Origin: Sandaracinus amylolyticus
GTDB lineage: Bacteria > Myxococcota_A > Polyangia > Polyangiales > Sandaracinaceae
DNA length: 64,000 bases
Direction of reading: 5' to 3'
NCBI RefSeq assembly: GCF_000737325.1
Contig: NZ_CP011125.1
Location: 9,238,001-9,302,000, forward strand
Below, piece by piece: positions 51,381-59,984 of the stretch; positions within the stretch are counted from its first letter, which is position 1, and every line of letters begins with the position of its first letter. Under the pieces are notes generated by a model that was not told the DNA's origin, made no database searches, and worked only from the letters and a program-made list of their open reading frames with translations. A program made the position numbers and the translations under genes.

Positions 51381-53278
51381 GCGAGATGCTCGAGCAGCAC
51401 GCGCGCGGCGTCGCGCGCCTGCTCGCGCAGCTCCGGCACCGCGGTCGACTCCCAGAGATCCGGCTTGCGCAGCGTGCCGATCACGACGAGATCGCCGCGC
51501 GCCCGATCGCCCTCGCGCGCGCGGCCGTGCTCGTCGGTGCGAACGCCGAGGCCGAGCCCGTCGAGCTCGAGGTGCTCCGCGCGGATCAGCGCGCCGAGGC
51601 CGGGCGCGCCGGCGAGACGCGCGCCCGAGCCTGGGCCGGTGCAGTTGACGATCCACGCGGTGCGCAGCGAGTGCGGATCGACCGCGCCGCGCGCACGCAC
51701 GTCGAGCGTGACGCCCTCGTCGTCGGCGCGCGCCGCGAGCACGCGCCCCGCGAGCGTGCGGAACACGCCGCGCGACTCGAGCTCGTGGAGGATCGCGGCG
51801 ACGGGCGGCGCGACGCGGTGCCGGCGCACCTCCCAGTACGCGCGCGCGTGACGCAGCAGGCGCGCGGCCTCGCGCTCCGGGAGCGCACGCCAGGTGCGCG
51901 CGGTGTGCGGCCGCAGCCCGTCGATCACCGCGCGCCAGTCGTCGGCGCGCGCGATCGCCGCGCGCAGCTCGCGCACCAGCGTGCGCGCGGTCGGGCCACG
52001 GTCGATCAGCGGATCGAGCCACTCGCTCGGATCGATCGCGCGCACCGGCACGCTCGCGTGCGACGCCGGCGCGAGCCCGCGGCGCGAGATCGCGACGACC
52101 GGAGCCTCGCGCAGCGAGCGCGTGATCGTGAGGAGCACGTCGATCGCGGTGAGGCCGGTGCCGAGCAGCACGACCGGCTCGTCGGGCGCGATCGCGGAGA
52201 GCGCGAGCGAGGCCCAGGGATCTTCGATGTAGCGCGAGCGCGAGCCCGACCAGCGATCGCCGATCGGGCACTCCGGCGGGCGATGCCCCGTCGCGACGAC
52301 GATCGCGTCGGCGTCGATCGGCGCGCCGCCGTCGAGCTCGAGGCGCCACCGGTCGGCGTCGCGACGCACGTCGTGCACCTCGGCGCGCACGATCTCCGCC
52401 GTGACGTCCTGCGCGGACTCCGCGGCGACCTCGAAGAACGTGTCGCGCACGTACTCGCCGTAGAGGCGGCGCGGCAGGAAGTCGGTGGGCGCGACCGCGG
52501 GATCGCGGCGTCGCGCCCACGCGAGGAAGTGCTCGCGGCGATCGGGCCAGGCGCTCATGTTCGACGCCGGGACGTTCAGGAGGTGTCGCCCGTCGGCGGT
52601 CCGATACGCCGCGCCTTCGCCGAACGCGGCCTGGCGATCGACGATCACGACGTGGAGCGCGCGGTCCGACTGGCTCGCGAGCCGCACGAGGTGCGCGGCC
52701 GCGAGCGTGCCCGAGAACCCGCCGCCGATCAGCGCGACCACCGGTGCGCGCGCGGCGCGGCGGCGCGAGAAGATCGGCAGCGCGCGTGCCTCGCTCGGTC
52801 GCGCCGCGAAGCGCCGCAGCTCGGGCAGCGGAGGTGCGTAGACGTGCAGCGTGACCAGCAGCGAGCCGTCGCTCGCGTCGTTCGAGAGCGCGTGCACCTC
52901 GGTCGTGGTGTCGACCGCGACCTCGCCCTCGCGGAGCTCGCCGCGCGCGCACGGATCGACGAGCCCGTCGGGCGCCGGCGCGTACCGCGTCTCGTGCACA
53001 CCGCCGCGCATCACGCGCAGCGCGCACAGCGATCCCGCGTGGTCGTGAGGCGCGCTCCGTTGCCCGGGGCGCCACGTCATCACGAGCATCTCGAACGCGT
53101 CGGTGCGCGCGATGCGGCGGCGCGTGTACCCGTGCTCGCCCGGCGACACGAACGGCGCGACGTCGTCCCACTCCAGCTCCGCGCCCGCGAGCAGCGCCAT
53201 CGCGTCCTCGCGTCGGACCTGCGCGCCGAGGGCCTCGAAGCGCGCGATCAGCTCGCGCAGGCGAGATCGTTCGGACAT
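51365..53278 (-). CDS. Fusion of cysteine dioxygenase-like cupin and FAD/NAD(P)-binding protein
   Basis: 637 residues. Residues 1-150 are a cysteine dioxygenase-type cupin: His78 and His80 in PHDHAGS, Cys85, and His129 in EVHALSN as third ligand. Residues 178-637 are an FAD-NAD(P)-binding domain: ALIGGGFSGTLAAAHL, LNVPASNMSAWPDR, VVLLGTGLTAIDVLLTI and WIVNCTGPGS. One reading frame, no stop between. It may oxidise a thiol and then transfer electrons or move the product to the flavin; this is inference. Confidence 0.85.
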   Translation of the reverse strand: MSERSRLRELIARFEALGAQVRREDAMALLAGAELEWDDVAPFVSPGEHGYTRRRIARTDAFEMLVMTWRPGQRSAPHDHAGSLCALRVMRGGVHETRYAPAPDGLVDPCARGELREGEVAVDTTTEVHALSNDASDGSLLVTLHVYAPPLPELRRFAARPSEARALPIFSRRRAARAPVVALIGGGFSGTLAAAHLVRLASQSDRALHVVIVDRQAAFGEGAAYRTADGRHLLNVPASNMSAWPDRREHFLAWARRRDPAVAPTDFLPRRLYGEYVRDTFFEVAAESAQDVTAEIVRAEVHDVRRDADRWRLELDGGAPIDADAIVVATGHRPPECPIGDRWSGSRSRYIEDPWASLALSAIAPDEPVVLLGTGLTAIDVLLTITRSLREAPVVAISRRGLAPASHASVPVRAIDPSEWLDPLIDRGPTARTLVRELRAAIARADDWRAVIDGLRPHTARTWRALPEREAARLLRHARAYWEVRRHRVAPPVAAILHELESRGVFRTLAGRVLAARADDEGVTLDVRARGAVDPHSLRTAWIVNCTGPGSGARLAGAPGLGALIRAEHLELDGLGLGVRTDEHGRAREGDRARGDLVVIGTLRKPDLWESTAVPELREQARDAARVLLEHLAHARA

Positions 53279-53443
53279 CGACACGCGGCGCAGCATGCCG
53301 TGTGCCCGATCGCCCGTGCGTCTCGATGCGCGTGCCCGCCGCGTGGAGCGGGCGCGAACGCACGCAGCCCGCGACCCGTGATGGGTCGGCCATCACCGGT
53401 GATGGGCACCACCCGAGACCGTGCCCGTGATACGTGTCCGCGC

Positions 53444-55603
53444 ATGCGTTCCGCGCTCCTTCGCTTCTCGCCGCTCGTCATCGCCTTCTCGCTGCTCGCG
53501 TGCGATCCACGCGACAACGCGCCCGCCGACGCGGGCACCGACGCGGTCCGCGACTACCGCGCCGAGCCGTTCGAGCCGACCGACGCGACGCGCGCGTACT
53601 GCGGCGACGCCGACGACGACGCGATCGAGGCGCGCATCACCGAGATCCTCTCGACGCTCACCGTCGACGAGAAGGTCGCGCTGATGCACGGGAGCGGATA
53701 CTCGTCGAGCGACCGCGCGTGGCGCGTGCCGGGCAACGAGCGCGTCGGCGTGCCCGGCTTCCGCATGCTCGACGGGCCGCGCGGCCTGAGCCGCTTCACG
53801 CGCGTGCCTGCGACCGCGTTCCCGGTGGCGATGATGCGCGGCGCGACCTGGGATCCCGCGCTCGAGCGCGACGTGGGCGCGGCGATCGCGCGCGAGGTGC
53901 GCTCGATCGGCGTCGACGTGCTGCTCGCGCCGACGATCAACGTGCTGCGACATCCGCGCTGGGGCCGCGCGCAGGAGACGTACGGCGAGGACTCGCACCA
54001 CATGGGCGAGCTCGGGGTGGCGTTCGTGCAGGGCGCGCAGGCAGAAGGCGTGATCGCGAGCGCGAAGCATTTCGCGGCGAACAGCATCGAGAACACGCGG
54101 CACGAGGTCGACGTGGTGATCGACGAGCGCACGCTGCGCGAGGTGTACCTGCCGCACTTCCGGCGCGTGGTGATCGACGGGCGCGTCGGATCGGTGATGA
54201 GCGCGTACAACCGCGTGAACGGGCTCTATTGCGATCAACAGTCGCACTTGCTGACTGACATCCTCCGCGGAGAGTGGCAGTTCGCGGGGTTCGTCGAGTC
54301 CGACTGGGTGCTCGGCACCCACGGTGACGTGGACTCGCTGCGCGCCGGGCTCGACGTCGAGATGCCGTTCGGTCCGAATTTCCGGCGCCTCCCGGCGGCG
54401 ATCACGAGCGGCGCGCTGGACGAGCGCGAGCTCGACGCGTCGCTCCGGCGCGTGCTGCGCGCGCAGCTCTGCTTCGGGCTCGACGAGCGGCAGCGGCCCG
54501 TCGACGAGCCATCGGTGCGCGGGAGCGCGGAGCACCTCGCGCTGGCGCGCGAGGTCGCCCGGCGCGGGATCGTGCTGCTGCGCAACGACGGCGGGGCGCT
54601 CCCGATCGCGCCGGGCGCGACGTCGATCGCGCTGCTGGGGCGCAACGCAGACGCGGAGAACATCGGCGATCTCGGCTCGAGCAGCGTGATCCCGCAGGGC
54701 GTGGTGACCGCGCTCGAAGGGCTCGGAGAGCGCGACGGCGTGACGGTCACGCACGTGCCGGGCACCACGCTCGACGCCGCGGGCGAGGCCACCGTGCGGG
54801 CCGCGGACGTCGTGGTGATCGTGACCGGGCTCGACTCCGACGACGAAGGCGAGGCCGACATCGCGGCGGGCGATCGCGAGAGCCTCGCGCTGCGCGCCGA
54901 AGAGGTCGCGCTGATCCGCGCGGTCGCGGCGCTCCACGATCGCGTGGTGGTCGTGCTCGAGGGCGGCTCGGCGATCACCACGGGCGAGTGGGACGGCGAC
55001 ATCGAGGCGCTCGTGCTCGCGTTCTATCCCGGCAGCGAAGGCGGGCGCGCGATCGCCGACGTGCTCTTCGGCGACGTGTCGCCCTCGGGGCGACTGCCGT
55101 TCTCGATTCCCGCGCAGGAGTCCGATCTACCGGAGTTCGACAACGTCTCTCACACGGTGGACTACGGATATCTGCACGGATATCGACACCTCGCCGCGAA
55201 CGAGACGCCGGCGCGCTATCCGTTCGGCTTCGGGCTCTCGTACTCGACGTTCACGCTGTCGGAGCTGGCGCTCTCGTCCGAGCGCACGACCGCGACCGGC
55301 ACGATCACGGCGACGGTGCGCGTGACCAACACCGGCACGGTGCGAGCGCGCGAGACCGTGCAGGCGTACGTCGGTGCGCGAGGCTCGAGCGTGACGCGCG
55401 CGCCCTACGATCTGCGCGCGTTCGCGCAGGTCCAGCTCGATCCCGGCACGAGCGAGACGGTGACGCTCGCGGTGCGCGCGGAGGATCTCGCGTACTGGAA
55501 CGAGACGTCGTCGCGCATGGAGGTCGAGGCGATCGAGTACGAGCTGCGGGTCGGCACGCACGCCGAGGACGCGCGGCTGACCGCGACGTTCCGCGTCGAA
55601 TGA
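53444..55603 (+). CDS. GH3 beta-glucosidase lipoprotein
   Basis: 719 residues. Lipobox LLAC (Cys20). GH3 N-terminal barrel with DEKVALMHG, GPRGLSRF, APTINVLRHPRWGRAQETYGED and KHFAANSIE, and nucleophile Asp287 in FVESDWVLG. C-terminal GH3 domain (about 370-560) with RRGIVLLRNDGG and a Fn3-like domain at the end (about 610-715). A surface-bound glucosidase or glucan-degrading enzyme. ATG preceded by a short gap with no clear ribosome site. Confidence 0.93.
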   Translation: MRSALLRFSPLVIAFSLLACDPRDNAPADAGTDAVRDYRAEPFEPTDATRAYCGDADDDAIEARITEILSTLTVDEKVALMHGSGYSSSDRAWRVPGNERVGVPGFRMLDGPRGLSRFTRVPATAFPVAMMRGATWDPALERDVGAAIAREVRSIGVDVLLAPTINVLRHPRWGRAQETYGEDSHHMGELGVAFVQGAQAEGVIASAKHFAANSIENTRHEVDVVIDERTLREVYLPHFRRVVIDGRVGSVMSAYNRVNGLYCDQQSHLLTDILRGEWQFAGFVESDWVLGTHGDVDSLRAGLDVEMPFGPNFRRLPAAITSGALDERELDASLRRVLRAQLCFGLDERQRPVDEPSVRGSAEHLALAREVARRGIVLLRNDGGALPIAPGATSIALLGRNADAENIGDLGSSSVIPQGVVTALEGLGERDGVTVTHVPGTTLDAAGEATVRAADVVVIVTGLDSDDEGEADIAAGDRESLALRAEEVALIRAVAALHDRVVVVLEGGSAITTGEWDGDIEALVLAFYPGSEGGRAIADVLFGDVSPSGRLPFSIPAQESDLPEFDNVSHTVDYGYLHGYRHLAANETPARYPFGFGLSYSTFTLSELALSSERTTATGTITATVRVTNTGTVRARETVQAYVGARGSSVTRAPYDLRAFAQVQLDPGTSETVTLAVRAEDLAYWNETSSRMEVEAIEYELRVGTHAEDARLTATFRVE

Positions 55604-55648
55604 TGTCGGGGTGCGCCCCGACACCTCGTGCCCGATCGCGCGTCCAGG

Positions 55649-55888
55649 ATGGAATTCGTGGACGTACGACACCCCGTCTCGCAGCGGCTCAGCAAGTGGG
55701 GACTGGTGCACGGCTGGCTGGTCGCGCACGGCGCGCGCCGGATCGCGATGCGCGCGACCGCCACGGGGTTCCTCGTCAGCGCCGAGGACCCCGTGCTCGG
55801 GGAGCACGCCGAGGCGGTGGGGATCGACGAAGATCCGTCGTCCGCCGCGTGGCGCGCCATCACGCGCCTCAACGGGACGCCACGCTGA
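55649..55888 (+). CDS. Small hypothetical protein
   Basis: 79 residues: MEFVDVRHPVSQRLSKWGLVHGWLVAHGARRIAMRATATG and so on, ending LNGTPR. No family recognised. A GTG seven codons earlier is possible. It overlaps the convergent YchJ-like gene by 20 bases. Confidence 0.5.
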   Translation: MEFVDVRHPVSQRLSKWGLVHGWLVAHGARRIAMRATATGFLVSAEDPVLGEHAEAVGIDEDPSSAAWRAITRLNGTPR

Positions 55889-56345
55889 ACGTCGCGATGC
55901 GGAGCGCGTCGAGATCGCCGGCTGCGCGCTTCGGCATCGAGCGCCCACCGACGTAGCGCCATCCGCCATCGTCGACCGCGAAGCTCGAGAGCTCGACGAA
56001 CGACGCGTCGCGACCGGCGACCGCGACGTCGACCGCGAACAGCACGCGCGCGATGCCGTCCGCGTCGGGCCCGTCGCGATCGAGGATGCGCAGCCCGCGA
56101 TACCGCGCGCGCTTCACGTGCTTCTCGAGCGACGCGACGAAGTCACGCTCGGGGCGCGCACGATCCTCGTGGTCGCGATGCAGCGTCCGATAGAGGAAGC
56201 GAGGCTCGCCGAGGGCGAACGCGGCGTAGCGCGCGCGCATGAGGCGCTCGGCGTCCGGAGGCTCGGCGCCCGCGTGGAACGGCGCGCAGCACATCGCGTA
56301 CGTCGCGTTGCTGCCACACGGGCACGCATCGTCGGGTCGTCGCAC
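55869..56345 (-). CDS. YchJ-family (UPF0225) SEC-C protein
   Basis: 158 residues from GTG. N-terminal zinc-binding SEC-C-like motif DDACPCGSNATYAMCCAPFH, then an NTF2-like domain with RARYAAFALGEPRFLYRT, VASLEKHVKRARYRGLRIL and SFVELSSFAVDDGGWRYV. Typical YchJ length. Cytoplasmic, of unknown activity. Confidence 0.9.
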   Translation of the reverse strand: MRRPDDACPCGSNATYAMCCAPFHAGAEPPDAERLMRARYAAFALGEPRFLYRTLHRDHEDRARPERDFVASLEKHVKRARYRGLRILDRDGPDADGIARVLFAVDVAVAGRDASFVELSSFAVDDGGWRYVGGRSMPKRAAGDLDALRIATFSVASR

Positions 56346-56560
56346 GGCCGCGGAGCGTAGCCGAACGCCACGCTCGCTGGCGAAATGCCACGATTCGGCG
56401 TCAGAATGCGGCCTGTTGGCATTGGCGCGCCGTGTGCTCAGATCCAAGCTCGAAGCGAAACGCCACACCGATCGACCGCCAAACCGCCGGGCACGGCAAG
56501 CGGGGCGATCGGCGTGGAAGCGCCGAGGTGCGCTTCCGCGCGGCAGGAGGTCCAGTGCGG

Positions 56561-57676
56561 ATGTCCACCGGTCCCATCACCGCAATCCGTTCTCCCAGCA
56601 TCGACTCGATCGTCCGCGACGATCGCGAGGCGCTGATCGCGCGCTGGCGCGAGCGGGTGCTCGACGACGTGCGCATCCCGAGCGCCCAGTCGATGCCTCC
56701 CGCCGCATGGCTCGACGACGTGCCGGTGCTGCTCGACGTCATCCTGCGCGCGCTCGAGCTCGCGACCGACGACGTCGACGCGCTGATGCGCGAGACGTGG
56801 CTGCGCGAGGCCGCCCATGCGCACGCACAGTCGCGCATCTCGCACGGCTACGCGGTCGACGAGGCGCTCCGCGAGCTCTCGCACCTGCGGCTCGCGATCT
56901 TCGATCGCCTGATCGAGCGCGGCGAGACCACGGAGCTGCGCGCGCTCACGATCGTCGAGCACGTGCTCGCGGAGGCGATCGCGACCGCGGCGACGGAGAT
57001 GGAGCGCCTCACCCGCGACGGAGATCGCGACGCGCACGATCGCCGCATCGGCATCGTGTCGCACGACCTGCGCAACCCGCTCCACGCGATGCGCAGCGGC
57101 GCCGAGCTGCTGCTCGCCCACGGCGTGCTGGGCAAGCCCGAGCGCGCGATCGCCGAGCGGATCCGGCGCTCGGCGCAGACGATGGCGCAGCTGATCGGCG
57201 ATCTGCTCGACGACGCGCGCGTCGCGGTCGGCATGACGATCCCGATCGTCGCGCGCCCGATGGACCTCGCGCCGTGCCTCGGCGGCGCCGTCGACGAGAT
57301 CCGCGCGTCGGCACCGGGGCGTGCGATCGAGCTGCGCACCGAGGGTGATCTGCGCGGCGAATGGGACGGCGCGCGCCTCGCGCAGGCGATCGGAAACCTG
57401 CTCTCGAACGCGCTCCGCCACGGCGACGCGCGCCAACCGGTGCGGGTCACCGCGCGCGGCGAGCCGACGGAGGTCTACGTCGAGGTCTGGAACGCCGGCC
57501 CGCCGATCCCGGCGGAAGAGCTCGCACGCGCGCTCCGTGGCCAGGCGTCGGCCCACGGGCTCGGTCTCTCGATCGCGCGCGAGATCGCGCGCGCGCACGG
57601 CTCCGAGCTCCGCATCGACTCGGATGCGACGCGCGGGACGTCCGTGTGCTTCCGCCTGCCACGCGATGCGGTGTGA
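56561..57676 (+). CDS. Sensor histidine kinase
   Basis: 371 residues. N-terminal helical domain (20-140) resembling the RsbRD N-terminal domain (DDREALIARWRERVLDD, SRISHGYAVDEALRELSHLR), then a HisKA helix with His168 in SHDLRNPLHAM, and a HATPase domain with N box (GNLLSNALRHG) and GLGLSIA. No membrane segment. AGGAGG lies 10 bases upstream of the ATG (an in-frame GTG between them is possible). Confidence 0.9.
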   Translation: MSTGPITAIRSPSIDSIVRDDREALIARWRERVLDDVRIPSAQSMPPAAWLDDVPVLLDVILRALELATDDVDALMRETWLREAAHAHAQSRISHGYAVDEALRELSHLRLAIFDRLIERGETTELRALTIVEHVLAEAIATAATEMERLTRDGDRDAHDRRIGIVSHDLRNPLHAMRSGAELLLAHGVLGKPERAIAERIRRSAQTMAQLIGDLLDDARVAVGMTIPIVARPMDLAPCLGGAVDEIRASAPGRAIELRTEGDLRGEWDGARLAQAIGNLLSNALRHGDARQPVRVTARGEPTEVYVEVWNAGPPIPAEELARALRGQASAHGLGLSIAREIARAHGSELRIDSDATRGTSVCFRLPRDAV

Positions 57677-57695
57677 CGGTCGCGGCGCGTGACGG

Positions 57696-58070
57696 TCACA
57701 GCAGGTGCGCGAGCTCGCGCACGACGATCTCGGGATCGATCGGCTTCGGGAAGAAGCCGACGTACCCGGCGTCCGCGATGCGCCCCGATCGCTCGAGGCG
57801 CAGGTCACCCGAGAGCGCGAACGCGGGCACGCCCGCGAGCGTCGGCGTGTCGCGCAGCGCCCGCAGGAACGCGAGGCCGTCGAGCCCCGGCATGTGCACG
57901 TTGCTGACGACGACGTCGGGTCGCTCGCCGCCCGCGAGCTCGAGCGCCTCGCTGCCCGTGCGCGCCTGCGCCACCGACGCCCCTTCGTACTCGAGGTAGA
58001 GCGCGAGGATCTCGCGGCCGTCGTCGTGATCGTCGACGAGGAGCACCTTGAGCGTGTCGAGACGCGGCAT
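57696..58070 (-). CDS. Single-domain receiver protein with Asp-to-Asn acceptor
   Basis: 124 residues. Receiver fold with Asp13/Asp14 (LLVDDHDD), a Lys in FFPKP, but the phospho-acceptor position in the SNVHMPGLDG motif is Asn57 rather than Asp. Such pseudo-receivers cannot be phosphorylated in the usual way and may signal by binding. It lies 19 bases from the end of the convergent histidine kinase gene. Confidence 0.85.
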   Translation of the reverse strand: MPRLDTLKVLLVDDHDDGREILALYLEYEGASVAQARTGSEALELAGGERPDVVVSNVHMPGLDGLAFLRALRDTPTLAGVPAFALSGDLRLERSGRIADAGYVGFFPKPIDPEIVVRELAHLL

Positions 58071-58102
58071 GTGCGACGAGGATACCAGAGCACCTCGTCG
58101 CG

Positions 58103-59095
58103 TCACGCGCGACGCCACGCGCCGGGTGTGGTCCCGGTCCATCGGCGGAACGCACGCGTGAACGTCGTGGCGTCTCGGTAACCGAGCGCGAACGCGATCG
58201 CACCGACGCTCCGGGCCGGATCTTCGACGAGCGCGAGCGCACGTTGCCGGCGTGTTTCGTCGAGCAGCGCGGCGACGCTGGTGCCCTCCACGGCGAGGCG
58301 GCGATGGAGCGTGCGCGACGACGTGCCCAGCGTGCGCGCGAGAGCGTCGGCCGAGGGCTCGCCGCTCGCGAGCGCGGCCGCGATCTCGCGGCGCACGCGA
58401 TCCGCGATCCGATCGTCGTCGCCGAGCTCCGCCTCGAGCGCGCCCGCGCGGCGCACGAGGTAGTCGCGCAGCGCGGGGTCGGCGCGCACGTTGGGCCGCG
58501 CGAGGATCGACGCGTCGAGCACGAGCTCGTTCACCGCGGCGCCGAACGCGAGGTCGCGGGTGCCGAACAGCGCGAGGTGCGCTGCGATCGACGGGGGCGC
58601 GGGATGCTGGAACGCGACGCGACGCGCGTCGATGCGGGCGCCGACGAGCGCGCGCAGCGTGGTGATCGTCGCGGCGGCCTGGCACTCCGCGGGATGACGG
58701 AGCCGCGCGAAGCGCGCGGGCAGCGGCTGCACGACGTGCGCTTCGTCGTGCTCCACGTGCAGTCTCGGCACCGCATCCTCGAGCACGAGCCGACGAAAGC
58801 GCTCGAGCACGGACCACGCGTCGCCGACCGTCTCGGCGCGCGACATCGCGTGGCCGACCACGCCGAGCGCCGCTGTCCCGAGGCGCTCGCCGAGCTCGAG
58901 GCCCACGTCTCCGCCGAGCGCGGCGATCTCCTCCCAGAGGCGCGCGTGCACGGCGAACGGGATGCGCGCGTCGGGATCGCTCAGCGCGCTCGCGTCGATG
59001 CCGGCGCGCGCGCGGACCGCACGCTCGTCGCGCCCGAGGCGCGCGAGCGTCGCGAGCAGGGTCGCAGGCAGCGCAGCGAGGACGGTCGCGGGCAC
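58103..59095 (-). CDS. AraC-family regulator
   Basis: 330 residues from GTG. N-terminal Arabinose_bd/OruR-type domain (DARIPFAVHARLWEEIAAL, then FQHPAPPSIAAHLALFG), and a C-terminal AraC HTH pair (SADALARTLGTSSRTLHRRLAVEGT, SVGAIAFALGYRDATTFTRAFRRWTG). It diverges from the PhlG-like gene 115 bases away and likely controls it, aided by two direct repeats between them. Confidence 0.9.
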   Translation of the reverse strand: MPATVLAALPATLLATLARLGRDERAVRARAGIDASALSDPDARIPFAVHARLWEEIAALGGDVGLELGERLGTAALGVVGHAMSRAETVGDAWSVLERFRRLVLEDAVPRLHVEHDEAHVVQPLPARFARLRHPAECQAAATITTLRALVGARIDARRVAFQHPAPPSIAAHLALFGTRDLAFGAAVNELVLDASILARPNVRADPALRDYLVRRAGALEAELGDDDRIADRVRREIAAALASGEPSADALARTLGTSSRTLHRRLAVEGTSVAALLDETRRQRALALVEDPARSVGAIAFALGYRDATTFTRAFRRWTGTTPGAWRRA

Positions 59096-59122
59096 GGACG
59101 CCAGCTTCGCACGGCGAGCGAT

Positions 59123-59162
59123 GACCGAGATCGATCGATGGCGACCGAGGTCGATCGATTGG
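59123..59162. promoter_or_regulatory. Tandem 20-bp direct repeats (AraC operator candidate)
   Basis: GACCGAGATCGATCGATGGC at 59123-59142 is followed directly by GACCGAGGTCGATCGATTGG at 59143-59162, 17 of 20 positions identical. Direct repeats one 20-bp step apart put both on the same DNA face, as AraC-type dimers need. It lies between the divergent AraC and PhlG-like genes. Confidence 0.65.
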
Positions 59163-59210
59163 CGGCGACGGACGGGGCGCGCGCTCGGGAGCGCGCGCAT
59201 CGTGATCGGC

Positions 59211-59849
59211 ATGACGCGACCGCTTCCCGACCCGATCGTGGTGCCCTGGACGATGAAGCCGCTCGAGTCCGCGCCGGTGGCGCGCCTCGACCATCTCGAC
59301 GACGGCCGCATGCACCTCTCGATCGTGCACGACGTGCTCCACGGCGTGACGCCCGAGATGCTGCGCTGGTGGTTCCGCAACATGCACGGGGCGATGGAGA
59401 TCGAGGGCCGCGCGTACCCGCGCTACCGCGTGTGGCACCCGCTCGATCACGTCGAGCACGAGTACGTGCGCAACCCGCCGGGTGGCGCGGGGCCGGGCTC
59501 GATCTTCCACATCCACGAGGTGCTCGGGCGCAACCCCGCGTGGCGCGTCGACGTGCTCACCGACGTGACGCGGCTCGACGTCGGTGGCTTCGCGCACCGG
59601 CCGCGCCTGCACGGCATCCGAGGCCTGGTGCGCATGGACTACGCGTTCGAGCGCGTCGCGGGAGGCACGCGCTACGTGAACTCGATGACGATCGGAGCGC
59701 CGGTGCCGCCCGCGCTGCGCGGAGTGAACGCAGCGCTGCTGCGCGTGGGGTTCCCCGAGGAGAAGGGGCGCGCCTGGCTGAAGCACAACGTCGAGGAGGT
59801 GGGGAACTTCGAGTTCTTCCTCCCTGCGCTCTACGCGGCGCAGAAATGA
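59211..59849 (+). CDS. DAPG-hydrolase-like (PhlG-type) protein
   Basis: 212 residues with the PhlG-family pattern: TPEMLRWWFRNMHG, YPRYRVWHPLDHVEHEYV, GSIFHIHEV, and a late NVEEVGNFEFFLPALY. His residues in WHPLDHVEH and FHIHE and late Glu/His pairs are likely metal ligands. PhlG cuts a C-C bond in acylated phloroglucinols; the substrate here is not known. ATG used; a GTG three codons earlier is possible. The stop sits in a GAAATGAG/CTCATTTC hairpin (59843-59863). Confidence 0.8.
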   Translation: MTRPLPDPIVVPWTMKPLESAPVARLDHLDDGRMHLSIVHDVLHGVTPEMLRWWFRNMHGAMEIEGRAYPRYRVWHPLDHVEHEYVRNPPGGAGPGSIFHIHEVLGRNPAWRVDVLTDVTRLDVGGFAHRPRLHGIRGLVRMDYAFERVAGGTRYVNSMTIGAPVPPALRGVNAALLRVGFPEEKGRAWLKHNVEEVGNFEFFLPALYAAQK

Positions 59850-59984
59850 GCCCGACTCATTTCCGAGCCGCCGAGGAGAGCAGGCGCGGGAGCAAGAACA
59901 CGGAGAGTGTCCTTTGATTCTGCGAGCTGCGCGTGCCGTGCTCTCCGAGGAGCGAGCGAGAGCGGTCGACGTGGTCTTCTCTCC

